64,000 nucleotides of DNA from NCBI RefSeq assembly GCF_003696285.1, contig NZ_RFFL01000003.1, positions 186,001 to 250,000 on the forward strand, in the 5' to 3' direction. This document shows positions 7,967 to 16,976 of this stretch, one piece after another; positions within the stretch are counted from its first letter, which is position 1; each line of letters begins with the position of its first letter. Both the position numbers and the translations under genes were made by a program. This stretch comes from Stutzerimonas nitrititolerans (GTDB lineage: Bacteria; Pseudomonadota; Gammaproteobacteria; Pseudomonadales; Pseudomonadaceae). The notes below the pieces were generated by a model. The model ran no database searches. It was not told the DNA's origin and was given only the letters and a program-made list of their open reading frames with translations.

Positions 7967-9505
7967 ATGAAGATTCGTTCACAAGTGGGCATGGTCCTGA
8001 ACCTGGACAAGTGCATCGGTTGCCACACCTGCTCGATCACCTGCAAGAACGTCTGGACCAGCCGCGAAGGCATGGAATACGCCTGGTTCAACAACGTCGA
8101 GACCAAGCCCGGCATCGGCTACCCCAAGGAGTGGGAAAACCAGGACAAGTGGAAGGGCGGCTGGGTGCGCAACGGCGACGGCACCATCAACCCGAAGATC
8201 GGCGGCAAGTTTCGCGTGCTGGCGAACATCTTCGCCAACCCTGACCTGCCGACCATCGACGACTACTACGAGCCGTTCGACTTTGACTACCAGAACCTGC
8301 ACACCGCGCCGATCTCCGAGCACCAGCCGGTGGCGCGGCCGCGCTCGCTGATCTCCGGCCAGCGCATGGAGAAGATCGAGTGGGGGCCGAACTGGGAGGA
8401 AATCCTCGGCACCGAGTTCGCCAAGCGGCGCAAGGACAAGAACTTCGACAAGGTCCAGGCCGACATCTACGGCCAGTACGAAAACACCTTCATGATGTAC
8501 CTGCCGCGCCTGTGCGAGCACTGCCTGAACCCGGCGTGCGCGGCGTCCTGCCCGAGCGGGGCGATCTACAAGCGCGAGGAGGACGGGATCGTCCTCATCG
8601 ACCAGGAGAAGTGCCGCGGCTGGCGCATGTGCATCAGCGGCTGCCCGTACAAGAAGATCTACTTCAACTGGAAGAGCGGCAAGTCCGAGAAGTGCATCTT
8701 CTGCTTCCCGCGCATCGAGGCCGGCATGCCGACCGTCTGCGCGGAAACATGCGTGGGACGTATCCGCTACCTCGGCGTGCTGCTGTACGACGCCGACCGC
8801 ATCCATGAAGTGGCCAGCACCGTCAACGAGCAGGACCTGTACCAGAAGCAGCTGGAGATCTTCCTCGACCCCTTCGACCCGCAGGTCATCGAGCAGGCGC
8901 TGAACGACGGCGTGCCGATGTCGGTGATCGAGGCCGCGCAGAAGTCGCCGGTCTACAAGATGGCGGTGGACTGGAAGCTGGCCCTGCCGCTGCACCCGGA
9001 GTACCGCACCCTGCCGATGGTCTGGTACGTGCCGCCGCTGTCGCCGATCCAGAACGCCGCGGCCGCCGGCCACATCAGCATGGATGGCGTGCTGCCGGAC
9101 GTCGACAGCCTGCGCATCCCGCTGCGCTACCTGGCCAACCTGCTTACCGCCGGCGACGAAGAGCCGGTCAAGCTGGCGCTCAGGCGCATGCTCGCCATGC
9201 GCGCCTACAAGCGCGCCGAGCAGGTCGACGGCGTGCAGGACCTGGAGGTACTGAAGAGCGTCGGGCTGTCGGTGGCCCAGGTCGAGGACATGTACCGCTA
9301 CCTGGCCATCGCCAACTACGAGGACCGCTACGTGATCCCCAGCGCGCACCGCGAGGAGGCCATGAGCGACGCCTTCGCCGAGCGCTCCGGTTGCGGCTTC
9401 AGCTTCGGCAGCGGCTGCTCGGGCGCCTCGGACACCAATATGTTCGGTGCCAGGAAGGCCAACCGCCGCGACATCATCAAGACCGTGCAACTGTGGGAGG
9501 ACTGA
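7967..9505 (+). CDS. narH: Respiratory nitrate reductase beta subunit NarH
   Basis: 512 residues, an iron-sulfur protein linking NarI heme to NarG. Ferredoxin-like clusters are visible: CIGCHTCSITC near residues 16-26, CEHCLNPACAASCPSG near 184-199, and CRGWRMCISGC near 217-227, where tryptophan replaces one cysteine as expected for the [3Fe-4S] cluster. CIFCFPRIEAGMPTVCAETC near 244-263 completes the set. It closely follows narG, and narJ begins 2 bases after its stop, consistent with one operon. Confidence 0.97.
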   Translation: MKIRSQVGMVLNLDKCIGCHTCSITCKNVWTSREGMEYAWFNNVETKPGIGYPKEWENQDKWKGGWVRNGDGTINPKIGGKFRVLANIFANPDLPTIDDYYEPFDFDYQNLHTAPISEHQPVARPRSLISGQRMEKIEWGPNWEEILGTEFAKRRKDKNFDKVQADIYGQYENTFMMYLPRLCEHCLNPACAASCPSGAIYKREEDGIVLIDQEKCRGWRMCISGCPYKKIYFNWKSGKSEKCIFCFPRIEAGMPTVCAETCVGRIRYLGVLLYDADRIHEVASTVNEQDLYQKQLEIFLDPFDPQVIEQALNDGVPMSVIEAAQKSPVYKMAVDWKLALPLHPEYRTLPMVWYVPPLSPIQNAAAAGHISMDGVLPDVDSLRIPLRYLANLLTAGDEEPVKLALRRMLAMRAYKRAEQVDGVQDLEVLKSVGLSVAQVEDMYRYLAIANYEDRYVIPSAHREEAMSDAFAERSGCGFSFGSGCSGASDTNMFGARKANRRDIIKTVQLWED

Positions 9506-9507
9506 AC

Positions 9508-10263
9508 ATGCGAATCCTGAAAGTGATTTCCCTGTTGCTCGACTACCCGACCGCCCAGTTGCGCGAGCATCAGCTGGAACTGGCCATGGCCATCACCTCC
9601 GCCCACGAGATCAGTCCCGAGCAGCGCGCCGAATTGCGCGCGCTGCTCGACGAGCTCTGCCACGGCGATCTGATGGACGTGCAGGAGCGCTACACCGACC
9701 TGTTCGACCGCGGCCGCGCCTTGTCGCTGCTGCTGTTCGAGCACGTGCATGGCGAGTCCCGCGACCGCGGCCAGGCCATGGTCGACCTGATGGCGCAGTA
9801 CACCGAGGCCGGTTTCGACATCGGCGTACGCGAGCTGCCGGACTACGTCCCGCTGTATCTCGAGTACCTCGCCACCCGCGAGGACCTCGAGGCCCGCGAG
9901 GGGCTGGCCGACGTCGCGCACCTGCTGGCGCTACTGGCGGCCCGCCTGCAGGAGCGCGAAAGCCCGCACGCCGCGTGTTTCCGTGCGCTGCTGCAGATCG
10001 CCGGCGAGCCGGTGCAGGAAACCCTGAGCGGCCTGCGCGAGCAGGTCGCCGCGGAGCAGCGCGACGACTCGCTGGAGGCCCTCGACAAGGTCTGGGAGGA
10101 GGAGCAGGTGAACTTCCTCCAGGCCGAGCAGCAGGATCGCTGCCCATCGATGTCGAGCGGGCCGGGCAAGGCCCGCGAGGAAAGCCCGGTGCCGCTGCAC
10201 TGGACCGATTTCAAGCATGACGGGCCGGCCGCCGCGCTCGCCCAGGAGGTGCGCAATGTCTGA
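9508..10263 (+). CDS. narJ: Nitrate reductase assembly chaperone NarJ
   Basis: 251 residues. The start MRILKVISLLLDYPT is typical of NarJ/TorD-family chaperones; the ATG follows GGGAGGACTGAAC. The central segment DLFDRGRALSLLLFEHVHGESRDRG is the conserved NarJ core (about residues 67-91). Known role: binds apo-NarG and allows cofactor insertion before NarGH docks on NarI. It is not part of the mature enzyme. It overlaps narI by 8 bases, indicating translational coupling. Confidence 0.95.
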   Translation: MRILKVISLLLDYPTAQLREHQLELAMAITSAHEISPEQRAELRALLDELCHGDLMDVQERYTDLFDRGRALSLLLFEHVHGESRDRGQAMVDLMAQYTEAGFDIGVRELPDYVPLYLEYLATREDLEAREGLADVAHLLALLAARLQERESPHAACFRALLQIAGEPVQETLSGLREQVAAEQRDDSLEALDKVWEEEQVNFLQAEQQDRCPSMSSGPGKAREESPVPLHWTDFKHDGPAAALAQEVRNV

Positions 10264-11053
10264 CTTCAATTTCCTGCTGTTCGGGGCCTATCCCTACATC
10301 GCCCTGGCCATCTGCCTGATCGGCAGCTGGGCGCGCTTCGACCTGTCGCAGTACAGCTGGAAGACCGGCTCCAGCCAGATGCTCTCCAACACGCGCATGC
10401 GCCTGGCGAGCAACCTGTTCCATATCGGCATCCTGTTCATCCTCTGCGGCCACTTCGTCGGCCTGCTGATGCCCGAAGCCCTCTACCACCACTTCATCAG
10501 CAGCGGCGCCAAGCAACTGCTGGCGATGGTCTCCGGCGGCTTCTTCGGCATCCTCTGCCTGATCGGCCTGGTGCTGCTGATCCATCGCCGGCTGACCGAT
10601 GCGCGTGTACGCGCCACCTCCAACGGCAGCGACGTGATGATCCTGTTCGTACTGCTGGCGCAACTGGTGCTGGGCCTGCTGACCATCGTCGCCTCCACCG
10701 GCCACATGGACGGCTCGGTGATGGTGCTGCTGGGCACCTGGGCGCAGAGCCTGGTCACCCTGCAGCCGGTCAAGGCCGCCGCGGCGATCGAGTCGGTCGG
10801 CCTGATCTACAAGCTGCACGTGCTGCTGGGCGTCACCTTGTTCGTGCTGTTCCCCTTCACCCGCCTGGTGCACATCGTCAGCGCGCCGGTGTGGTACCTG
10901 GGCCGGCGCTACCAGATCGTCCGCCAGAAGGGCGTCAAGCCGGCCATGCCGCGCGCGCAACGCCCGCGTGGCTACGAGGCGCCGGCGCGCGAGACCGCCG
11001 CGCCGGCCGCCGCGCCCGGCTACGCCACGGCGAAGAGCAAGAGCCCGGTGTGA
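10256..11053 (+). CDS. narI: Respiratory nitrate reductase gamma subunit NarI (cytochrome b)
   Basis: 265 residues. Five hydrophobic segments anchor the enzyme and carry two b hemes that oxidise quinol. Histidine-bearing helices include NLFHIGILFILCGHFVGLL and YKLHVLLGVTLFVLFPFTRLVHI. ATG at 10256 follows AGGAGG. The protein continues about 40 residues past the last usual NarI motif (APVWYLGRRYQIVR) with a Pro/Ala/Arg-rich tail; NarI proteins are normally near 225 residues. The tail looks disordered and cytoplasmic. Confidence 0.95.
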   Translation: MSDFNFLLFGAYPYIALAICLIGSWARFDLSQYSWKTGSSQMLSNTRMRLASNLFHIGILFILCGHFVGLLMPEALYHHFISSGAKQLLAMVSGGFFGILCLIGLVLLIHRRLTDARVRATSNGSDVMILFVLLAQLVLGLLTIVASTGHMDGSVMVLLGTWAQSLVTLQPVKAAAAIESVGLIYKLHVLLGVTLFVLFPFTRLVHIVSAPVWYLGRRYQIVRQKGVKPAMPRAQRPRGYEAPARETAAPAAAPGYATAKSKSPV

Positions 11054-11134
11054 CGTCCCGCTGGTCGGCGCCTTGGGCGTTGGCCAGCCGACGGACCGGA
11101 GCGACCTTATTACGGCTTTATCGAGGTATTCATC

Positions 11135-12085
11135 ATGGGCTGTGGATGCGGTGGAATCACGGGAGGCGGCGGCTGCGGTGGCGGCGCCCGCCCGGAAATC
11201 GAGGTGCCGGCCGAGGCGCCGCTGTTCGAGGAGCTGCCACGTGAAGTAGAGCCGGAGATCGACGAGGCGGCCGGCGAGCCGTCGCTGATCGCCAGCAGCG
11301 AACAGGAATGGCCGCGGGTCCGGGTCAATGGCGTGGAGATCGCGGCGCAGGCCATCGCCCGGGAGCTGCAGTACCACCCCGCCGAGAGTCGCGACGAGGC
11401 CGTCTACCTGGCGGTCCAGGCGCTGGTGCTGCGTGAGCTGCTGCAGCAGCGCATCGGCGAACTGGGCCTGGTGGTACAGGCGGCGTCCGGCGAAAGCGAG
11501 GAAGAGGCCGCCACCCGCGCGCTGATCGAGCGCGAAGTGCCGCTGCCGCTGGCCGACGAGGCCACGTGCCGCAATTACTACAGCGGCAACCGGTCGCGCT
11601 TCTTCAGCGCGCCGCTGCTGGCCGCGCGGCACATCCTGCTGGCCTGTGCGGCGGACGACGTCGAGGCGCGCAGCCTGGCCCGCGAGCAGGCGCTGGAGCT
11701 GCTCGGGCAGCTGCAGGCGGCCCCGCAAGGCTTCGCCGAACTGGCGCTGCGACACTCGGCGTGCCCGTCCAAGGAACAGGGCGGGGCGCTGGGGCAGATC
11801 AGCAAGGGCCAGACCGTGCCGGAATTCGAACGCCAGCTGTTCCGCCTTCCCGCCGGGTTGTGCCAGCAGCCGCTGGAAAGCCGCTACGGCTACCACCTGG
11901 TGTTCGTCGACCAGCGTATCGACGGCGAGCAGTTGCCCTACGAGGCGGTGGCTGGTTCGATCCGCGCCGAACTCAACCAGCGCGTCTGGCAGATCGGCGT
12001 CAGCCAGTATCTGCAGGGTCTGGTCGGCGCGGCGAATATCGAAGGCATCCACCTGCAGGGTGCGGAAACGCCGTTGATGCAATAA
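11135..12085 (+). CDS. PpiC-type peptidyl-prolyl cis-trans isomerase linked to the nar operon
   Basis: 316 residues. A parvulin (PpiC) domain occupies about residues 165-260: ARHILLACAADD, FAELALRHSACPSKEQGGALGQIS, and YGYHLVFV. The N-terminus MGCGCGGITGGGGCGGG is very glycine- and cysteine-rich and carries no signal peptide, so the protein is probably cytoplasmic. The layout recalls NifM, the PpiC-type maturation factor of nitrogenase iron protein. A gene of this kind follows narI in several pseudomonads. A role in maturation of the Nar enzyme is inference from position. It starts 81 bases after narI and moaA follows. Confidence 0.85.
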   Translation: MGCGCGGITGGGGCGGGARPEIEVPAEAPLFEELPREVEPEIDEAAGEPSLIASSEQEWPRVRVNGVEIAAQAIARELQYHPAESRDEAVYLAVQALVLRELLQQRIGELGLVVQAASGESEEEAATRALIEREVPLPLADEATCRNYYSGNRSRFFSAPLLAARHILLACAADDVEARSLAREQALELLGQLQAAPQGFAELALRHSACPSKEQGGALGQISKGQTVPEFERQLFRLPAGLCQQPLESRYGYHLVFVDQRIDGEQLPYEAVAGSIRAELNQRVWQIGVSQYLQGLVGAANIEGIHLQGAETPLMQ

Positions 12086-12086
12086 C

Positions 12087-12182
12087 CGTAGGGTGGAAAA
12101 CCGCGCAGCGTTTTCCACCTTCGGCGGCACGAACGAGCCTGTGAGGGCCATGGTGGATGAAAAAAGCGTCATCCACCCTACG
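12087..12182. repeat. REP-like double hairpin element between ppiC and moaA
   Basis: Outer arms CGTAGGGTGG (12087-12096) and CCACCCTACG (12173-12182) are perfect inverted copies. Inside are two hairpins: GGTGGAAAA/TTTTCCACC (12092-12119) and GGTGGATGA/TCATCCACC (12152-12177). Sequences of the GTAGGGTGGA type are common dispersed intergenic palindromes in pseudomonads. No transposase gene is nearby. Confidence 0.6.
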
Positions 12183-12202
12183 AAGCTTCAGAGGTCTTAG
12201 CG

Positions 12203-13192
12203 ATGACTCGACTACGCGATGCCCACGACCGCGCCATCGACTACCTGCGCCTGTCGGTGACCGACCGTTGCGATTTCCGCTGCGTCTACTGCATGGCCGA
12301 GGACATGACCTTCCTGCCGCGCCAGCAGGTGCTCGGGCTGGAGGAGCTGGAGCGCGTCGCGCGGATCTTCGTCGGCCTGGGCGTGAAGAAAATTCGCCTC
12401 ACCGGCGGCGAGCCGCTGGTGCGTCAGGGCATCGTCGGCCTGTGCGAGCGCATCGCCGCGCTGCCGGGGCTGCGCGAACTGGTGATGACCACCAACGGCT
12501 CGCAACTGGTCAGGCTCGCCGCGCCGTTGGTACGGGCCGGGGTCAAGCGACTGAACATCAGTCTGGATAGCCTGGACGCCGAGAAATTCCACGCCATTAC
12601 GCGCACCGGCCAGCTGCAGCAGGTGCTCGACGGCATCGATGCGGCGCGCGCCGCCGGCTTCGAGCGGATCAAGCTCAATGCCGTGGTGATGAAGGGCCGC
12701 AACGCAGAGGAAGTCGCCGACTTGGTGGACTTCGCCATCGCCGGCGGGCTGGACCTGAGCTTCATCGAGGAAATGCCGCTGGGCGATGTCGGCCGTTCGC
12801 GCGGCGAGAGCTTCTGCTCCAGCGACGAGGTCAAGGCGCTGATCGCCGAGCGTCACGCGCTGATCGATTCGGCCGAGCAGAGCGGCGGCCCGGCGCGCTA
12901 TGTGCGCCTGCCGGAGCATCCGCAGACGCGCATCGGCTTCATCTCGCCGCATTCGCACAACTTCTGCGCCACCTGCAACCGCGTGCGGCTGACCGTGGAA
13001 GGTCGCCTGCTGCTGTGCCTGGGCCACGAGCATTCCGTCGACCTGCGTGCACTGCTGCGCCGCCACCCGACCAGCGACCAGCCGCTGATCGACACCATCC
13101 ACGCTGCGCTGCAGCGCAAGCCGTGGCGTCACGAGTTCGCCAGCAACGGCGAGGTGCAGGTGCTGCGCTTCATGAACGCCAGTGGCGGCTGA
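12203..13192 (+). CDS. moaA: GTP 3',8-cyclase MoaA (molybdenum cofactor biosynthesis, radical SAM)
   Basis: 329 residues, normal family length. It converts GTP to the cyclic precursor of molybdopterin, needed by NarG. The radical-SAM cluster motif is C23-x3-C27-x2-C30 (CDFRCVYC). The glycine-rich SAM site LTGGEPLVR is near residues 72-80. The second [4Fe-4S] cluster ligands are C255, C258 and C272. The protein ends in the conserved Gly-Gly pair needed for activity. Its place after narGHJI suggests a nitrate-respiration-dedicated copy. Confidence 0.95.
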   Translation: MTRLRDAHDRAIDYLRLSVTDRCDFRCVYCMAEDMTFLPRQQVLGLEELERVARIFVGLGVKKIRLTGGEPLVRQGIVGLCERIAALPGLRELVMTTNGSQLVRLAAPLVRAGVKRLNISLDSLDAEKFHAITRTGQLQQVLDGIDAARAAGFERIKLNAVVMKGRNAEEVADLVDFAIAGGLDLSFIEEMPLGDVGRSRGESFCSSDEVKALIAERHALIDSAEQSGGPARYVRLPEHPQTRIGFISPHSHNFCATCNRVRLTVEGRLLLCLGHEHSVDLRALLRRHPTSDQPLIDTIHAALQRKPWRHEFASNGEVQVLRFMNASGG

Positions 13193-13340
13193 CTCAAGGC
13201 GCCGTGAGCAAGGGGCCCGCAGTCGCTGGTCCTCGCTCGAGACTTACGAAGCCATTGCTTCCTTATATAGCTTCGTTTCGTCGACCATTTTTCTCGAAGC
13301 GTCGTTGCTCATACTTTTGCAATCGCATTGTCGGGCCAGG

Positions 13341-13369
13341 GTGACTTCTGTAATGCGAGCCACTAGAAT
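13341..13369 (+). promoter_or_regulatory. Candidate sigma-70 promoter for tig
   Basis: GTGACT (13341-13346), a 17-base spacer and TAGAAT (13364-13369) lie in the moaA-tig gap, predicting a start near 13376 and a leader of about 50 bases. The -35 element is weak. The rest of the gap (13193-13426) shows nothing else. Confidence 0.4.
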
Positions 13370-13426
13370 GCTTGCCCATTCTGGGGCCGGAACGCCCGGC
13401 TTATGTCTGTGCAACGAGGAAAATCC

Positions 13427-14737
13427 ATGCAAGTTTCTGTTGAAAGCACCTCCGCTCTTGAGCGCCGCATGACCATTGGCGTGCCGGTCGAGCGCATCGA
13501 GACCGAAGTCAACAAGCGTCTGCAACAGACCGCCAGTCGTGCCAAGATCCCAGGTTTCCGTCCCGGCAAGGTGCCGATGAGCGTGATCCGCCAGCGTTAC
13601 GAAGCGGCGGCTCGCCAGGAAGCGCTGGGCGATCTGATCCAGGCCACCTTCTATGAAGCCGTGGTTGCCGAGAAGCTGAACCCGGCTGGCGCGCCTGCCG
13701 TCGAGCCGAAAGTGTTCGAGAAGGGCAAGGACCTCGAGTACGTCGCTACATTCGAAGTATTCCCCGAGTTCAAGGTTGCCGGCTTCGAGTCCATCGAGAT
13801 CGAGCGCCCGCAGGCCGAGGTTGCCGATGCCGACGTCGACAACATGCTGGACATCCTGCGCAAGCAGAACACCCGCTATGAGAACGTCGAGCGTGCAGCC
13901 GAGAACGACGACCAGTTGAACATGGATTTCGTCGGCAAGATCGACGGTGAAGTCTTCGCCGGTGGCTCGGCCAAGGGCACCCAGCTGGTATTGGGCTCGG
14001 GTCGCATGATTCCGGGCTTCGAAGAAGCACTGGTTGGTGTCAAGGCCGGCGAAGAGCGCGTGATCACCCCGACCTTCCCCGAGGATTACCAGAACCTCGA
14101 TCTGGCCGGCAAGACCGCCGAGTTCACCGTTACCGTCAACAGCGTCGCAGCACCTCAGCTGCCGGAGTTGAATGACGAGTTCTTCGCCCAGTTCGGCGTT
14201 CAGGAAGGTGGCCTCGAAGGCTTCCGTGCCGAAGTGAAGAAGAACATGGAGCGCGAACTGCGTCAGGCCATCAAGACTAAGGTCAAGAACCAGGTCATGG
14301 AAGGGCTGGTCAGTGCCAACCCGATCGAGGTGCCCAAGGCGCTGATCGACAACGAAGTCAATCGTCTGCGCGTACAAGCCGTTCAGCAGTTCGGCGGTAA
14401 CATCAAGCCCGAGCAGCTGCCGGCCGAGATGTTCCAGGAGCAGGCCAAGCGTCGCGTCGTGCTCGGTCTGATCGTTGCTGAAGTCGTCAAGCAGTACGAG
14501 CTCAAGCCCGATGATGCGCGTGTTCGCGAGCTGATCGAAGAGATGGCTTCCGCGTATCAGGAGCCTGAACAAGTGGTGTCCTGGTACTACAAAAATGACG
14601 AGCAACTGAACGAAGTCCGTTCGGTTGTGCTCGAAGAGCAAGTTGTAGATACTGTTCTGCAGCAGGCCAAGGTGACCGACAAATCGGTCTCTTACGAGGA
14701 AGCGGTTAAGCCAGCGGAAGCACCGCAAGCGGCCTGA
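13427..14737 (+). CDS. tig: Trigger factor, ribosome-associated chaperone
   Basis: 436 residues, normal for Tig. The N-terminal ribosome-binding domain holds the GFRPGKVP signature loop (residues about 43-50). A central FKBP-type PPIase domain follows: [17 protein letters not shown], and [15 protein letters not shown]. The C-terminal chaperone arms are alpha-helical. ATG at 13427 follows GAGGA; an in-frame ATG at 13403 lacks a site. clpP and clpX follow in the order conserved in most proteobacteria. Confidence 0.97.
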   Translation: MQVSVESTSALERRMTIGVPVERIETEVNKRLQQTASRAKIPGFRPGKVPMSVIRQRYEAAARQEALGDLIQATFYEAVVAEKLNPAGAPAVEPKVFEKGKDLEYVATFEVFPEFKVAGFESIEIERPQAEVADADVDNMLDILRKQNTRYENVERAAENDDQLNMDFVGKIDGEVFAGGSAKGTQLVLGSGRMIPGFEEALVGVKAGEERVITPTFPEDYQNLDLAGKTAEFTVTVNSVAAPQLPELNDEFFAQFGVQEGGLEGFRAEVKKNMERELRQAIKTKVKNQVMEGLVSANPIEVPKALIDNEVNRLRVQAVQQFGGNIKPEQLPAEMFQEQAKRRVVLGLIVAEVVKQYELKPDDARVRELIEEMASAYQEPEQVVSWYYKNDEQLNEVRSVVLEEQVVDTVLQQAKVTDKSVSYEEAVKPAEAPQAA

Positions 14738-14764
14738 TCTTCTTCAACGATCGAGCACATCATT

Positions 14765-14791
14765 CATAAGCCAGCCTCGTGCTGGCTTATG
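14765..14791 (+). terminator. Hairpin after tig
   Basis: CATAAGCCAGC (14765-14775) pairs perfectly with GCTGGCTTATG (14781-14791) around CTCGT. Only a short T-rich stretch (TATTT) follows, so it may attenuate tig readthrough into clpP rather than stop it. Confidence 0.6.
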
Positions 14792-14825
14792 TATTTGAGG
14801 CATGACATAGGGAGTATCGCTGGAC

Positions 14826-15464
14826 ATGTCCCGCAATTCATTTATGCAAGCTCCGGACATTCAGGCCGCTGGCGGTCTGGTGCCAATGGTCATCGAGCAG
14901 TCGGCGCGCGGCGAGCGTGCCTATGACATCTATTCCCGTCTTCTCAAGGAGCGAGTGATCTTCATGGTGGGTCAGGTCGAAGACCACATGGCCAACCTGA
15001 TCGTCGCGCAGCTGCTATTCCTCGAAGCGGAAAACCCCGAGAAGGACATTCACCTGTACATCAACTCCCCGGGCGGCTCGGTGACGGCCGGTATGTCGAT
15101 CTACGACACCATGCAGTTCATCAAGCCGGACGTATCGACTATCTGCATCGGCCAGGCCTGCAGCATGGGCGCGTTGCTGCTTACCGGCGGTGCGGCCGGC
15201 AAGCGTTACTGCCTGCCCCACTCGCGGATGATGATTCACCAGCCGCTGGGTGGTTTCCAGGGCCAGGCGTCGGACATCGAGATTCATGCGCGCGAGATCC
15301 TCACCATCCGCGAGCGTCTGAACAAGGTCATGGCCGAGCACACCGGCCAGCCGCTGGAAGTGATCGCACGCGACACTGACCGCGACAACTTCATGAGCGG
15401 AGAGGAAGCCGTCAAATACGGACTGATCGACCAGGTTCTGACCCAGCGCCAGCTGGCCGTCTGA
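14826..15464 (+). CDS. clpP: ATP-dependent Clp protease proteolytic subunit
   Basis: 212 residues. Serine peptidase forming the double-ring chamber used by ClpX and ClpA. The catalytic triad is visible as S113 (CSMGALLL), H138 (MMIHQPLGG) and D187. The oxyanion-hole motif NSPGGSV is at 80-86. The first 14 or so residues correspond to the propeptide. It lies 98 bases upstream of clpX. Confidence 0.98.
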   Translation: MSRNSFMQAPDIQAAGGLVPMVIEQSARGERAYDIYSRLLKERVIFMVGQVEDHMANLIVAQLLFLEAENPEKDIHLYINSPGGSVTAGMSIYDTMQFIKPDVSTICIGQACSMGALLLTGGAAGKRYCLPHSRMMIHQPLGGFQGQASDIEIHAREILTIRERLNKVMAEHTGQPLEVIARDTDRDNFMSGEEAVKYGLIDQVLTQRQLAV

Positions 15465-15494
15465 TCACGCTGGTCTGGCGATATCCGGCTAGTG

Positions 15495-15516
15495 CGTGGG
15501 CTTGAAAAAGCCCACG
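15495..15516 (+). terminator. Hairpin between clpP and clpX
   Basis: CGTGGGCTT (15495-15503) pairs with AAGCCCACG (15508-15516) around GAAA. There is no T-run, so it is a partial terminator or an mRNA-stabilising stem separating clpP and clpX expression. Confidence 0.5.
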
Positions 15517-15562
15517 ATTGCCTTCATCTTGTGTTTCAAGCCTTCCCGATTGGATCGATCGA

Positions 15563-16843
15563 ATGACTGATACCCGCAACGGCGAGGATTCCGGCAAGCT
15601 GCTCTATTGCTCTTTTTGCGGCAAAAGCCAGCATGAAGTACGCAAATTGATTGCCGGCCCCTCGGTCTTTATCTGCGACGAATGCGTCGACCTGTGCAAT
15701 GACATCATCCGCGAGGAGGTGCAGGAAGCCCAGGCCGAGAGCAGCGCGCAAAAACTGCCTGCGCCCAAGGAGATCAGCGGCATTCTCGACCAGTACGTCA
15801 TTGGTCAGGAACGCGCGAAGAAAATCCTCGCAGTGGCTGTTTACAACCATTACAAACGCTTGAACCAGCGCGACAAGAAAGAAGAAGTCGAACTGGGCAA
15901 GAGCAACATTCTGCTGATCGGTCCTACCGGTTCGGGCAAGACGCTGCTGGCCGAAACGCTGGCGCGGCTGCTCAACGTACCTTTCACCATCGCCGACGCG
16001 ACCACGCTGACCGAAGCGGGCTACGTGGGCGAGGATGTCGAGAACATCATCCAGAAGCTGCTGCAGAAGTGCGACTACGACGTGGAAAAGGCCCAGATGG
16101 GCATCGTCTACATCGACGAGATCGACAAGATTTCACGCAAGTCCGACAACCCGTCGATCACGCGCGACGTGTCGGGCGAGGGCGTGCAGCAGGCACTGCT
16201 CAAGCTGATCGAGGGTACTGTTGCATCGGTTCCGCCGCAGGGTGGGCGCAAGCATCCGCAGCAGGAGTTCCTGCAGGTCGATACGCGCAATATCCTGTTC
16301 ATCTGTGGCGGTGCGTTCGCGGGCCTGGAGAAAGTCATCCAGGGACGTTCCACCAAGGGTGGCATCGGCTTCAATGCCGAGGTTCGCAGCAAGGATCTGG
16401 GCAAGAAGATCGGCGAATCCCTGCGGGTAGTGGAGCCTGACGATCTGGTCAAGTTCGGTCTGATTCCCGAGTTCGTCGGCCGCTTGCCGGTCATCGCGAC
16501 GCTGGACGAGCTGGATGAAGCCGCACTCATCCAGATTCTTACCGAGCCGAAGAATGCGCTGACCAAGCAGTACGCCAAGCTGTTCGAGCTCGAAGGGGTC
16601 GATCTGGAGTTCCGTCCGGATGCGCTCAAGGCGGTAGCTGGGCGTGCGCTGGAGCGCAAGACAGGTGCTCGCGGCCTGCGCTCGATTCTGGAAGGGGTGC
16701 TGCTCGATACCATGTACGAGATTCCTTCCCAGAAGGACGTCAGCAAGGTGGTCATCGACGAGAGCGTGATCGAAGGCACCTCTCAGCCACTTCTGATTTA
16801 CGAGAACAGCGAGCCGCCCGCCAAGGCAGCGCCTGACGCGTGA
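15563..16843 (+). CDS. clpX: ClpX, ATPase and unfoldase of the Clp protease
   Basis: 426 residues. The N-terminal zinc-binding domain has C16, C19, C38 and C41. Walker A GPTGSGKT is at 120-127 and Walker B is IVYIDEIDK. The ClpP-docking IGF-type loop region is in the sequence [17 protein letters not shown] at 15563 is chosen over the in-frame 15518 because the zinc domain then starts at the usual distance. It unfolds tagged substrates and feeds them to ClpP. Confidence 0.98.
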   Translation: MTDTRNGEDSGKLLYCSFCGKSQHEVRKLIAGPSVFICDECVDLCNDIIREEVQEAQAESSAQKLPAPKEISGILDQYVIGQERAKKILAVAVYNHYKRLNQRDKKEEVELGKSNILLIGPTGSGKTLLAETLARLLNVPFTIADATTLTEAGYVGEDVENIIQKLLQKCDYDVEKAQMGIVYIDEIDKISRKSDNPSITRDVSGEGVQQALLKLIEGTVASVPPQGGRKHPQQEFLQVDTRNILFICGGAFAGLEKVIQGRSTKGGIGFNAEVRSKDLGKKIGESLRVVEPDDLVKFGLIPEFVGRLPVIATLDELDEAALIQILTEPKNALTKQYAKLFELEGVDLEFRPDALKAVAGRALERKTGARGLRSILEGVLLDTMYEIPSQKDVSKVVIDESVIEGTSQPLLIYENSEPPAKAAPDA

Positions 16844-16848
16844 TCGAA

Positions 16849-16870
16849 AAAGGGGCCTTCGGGCCCCTTT
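16849..16870 (+). terminator. Rho-independent terminator after clpX
   Basis: AAAGGGGCC (16849-16857), loop TTCG, GGCCCCTTT (16862-16870), followed by a short T-containing tail. It lies 5 bases after the clpX stop. Confidence 0.8.
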
Positions 16871-16887
16871 GCATTTTCCCGGTGATC

Positions 16888-16916
16888 CTTGTTTTTTACG
16901 GATCGCGCCCTCATCT
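16888..16916 (+). promoter_or_regulatory. Candidate heat-shock (sigma-32-type) promoter for lon
   Basis: CTTGTTT (16888-16894), 13 bases, then CCCTCATCT (16908-16916) resembles CTTGAAA-N13-CCCCATNT. lon belongs to the RpoH regulon in many proteobacteria. It sits about 60 bases before the lon start. The -35 half matches only in CTTG. Confidence 0.4.
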
Positions 16917-16976
16917 TGTGTCGTCAGGGTATGTTTCTCCCGTTTACCGCCGTATGGCCGTCGTAGAGCTGAATTT

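Noticed and set aside
12086-12202. Molybdenum cofactor riboswitch before moaA
   Set aside because: The structure here is a symmetrical repeat element, not the Moco riboswitch fold, and it is too simple.
13193-13426. Small gene in the moaA-tig gap
   Set aside because: Short frames crossing it have no ribosome site and continue into flanking genes out of frame.
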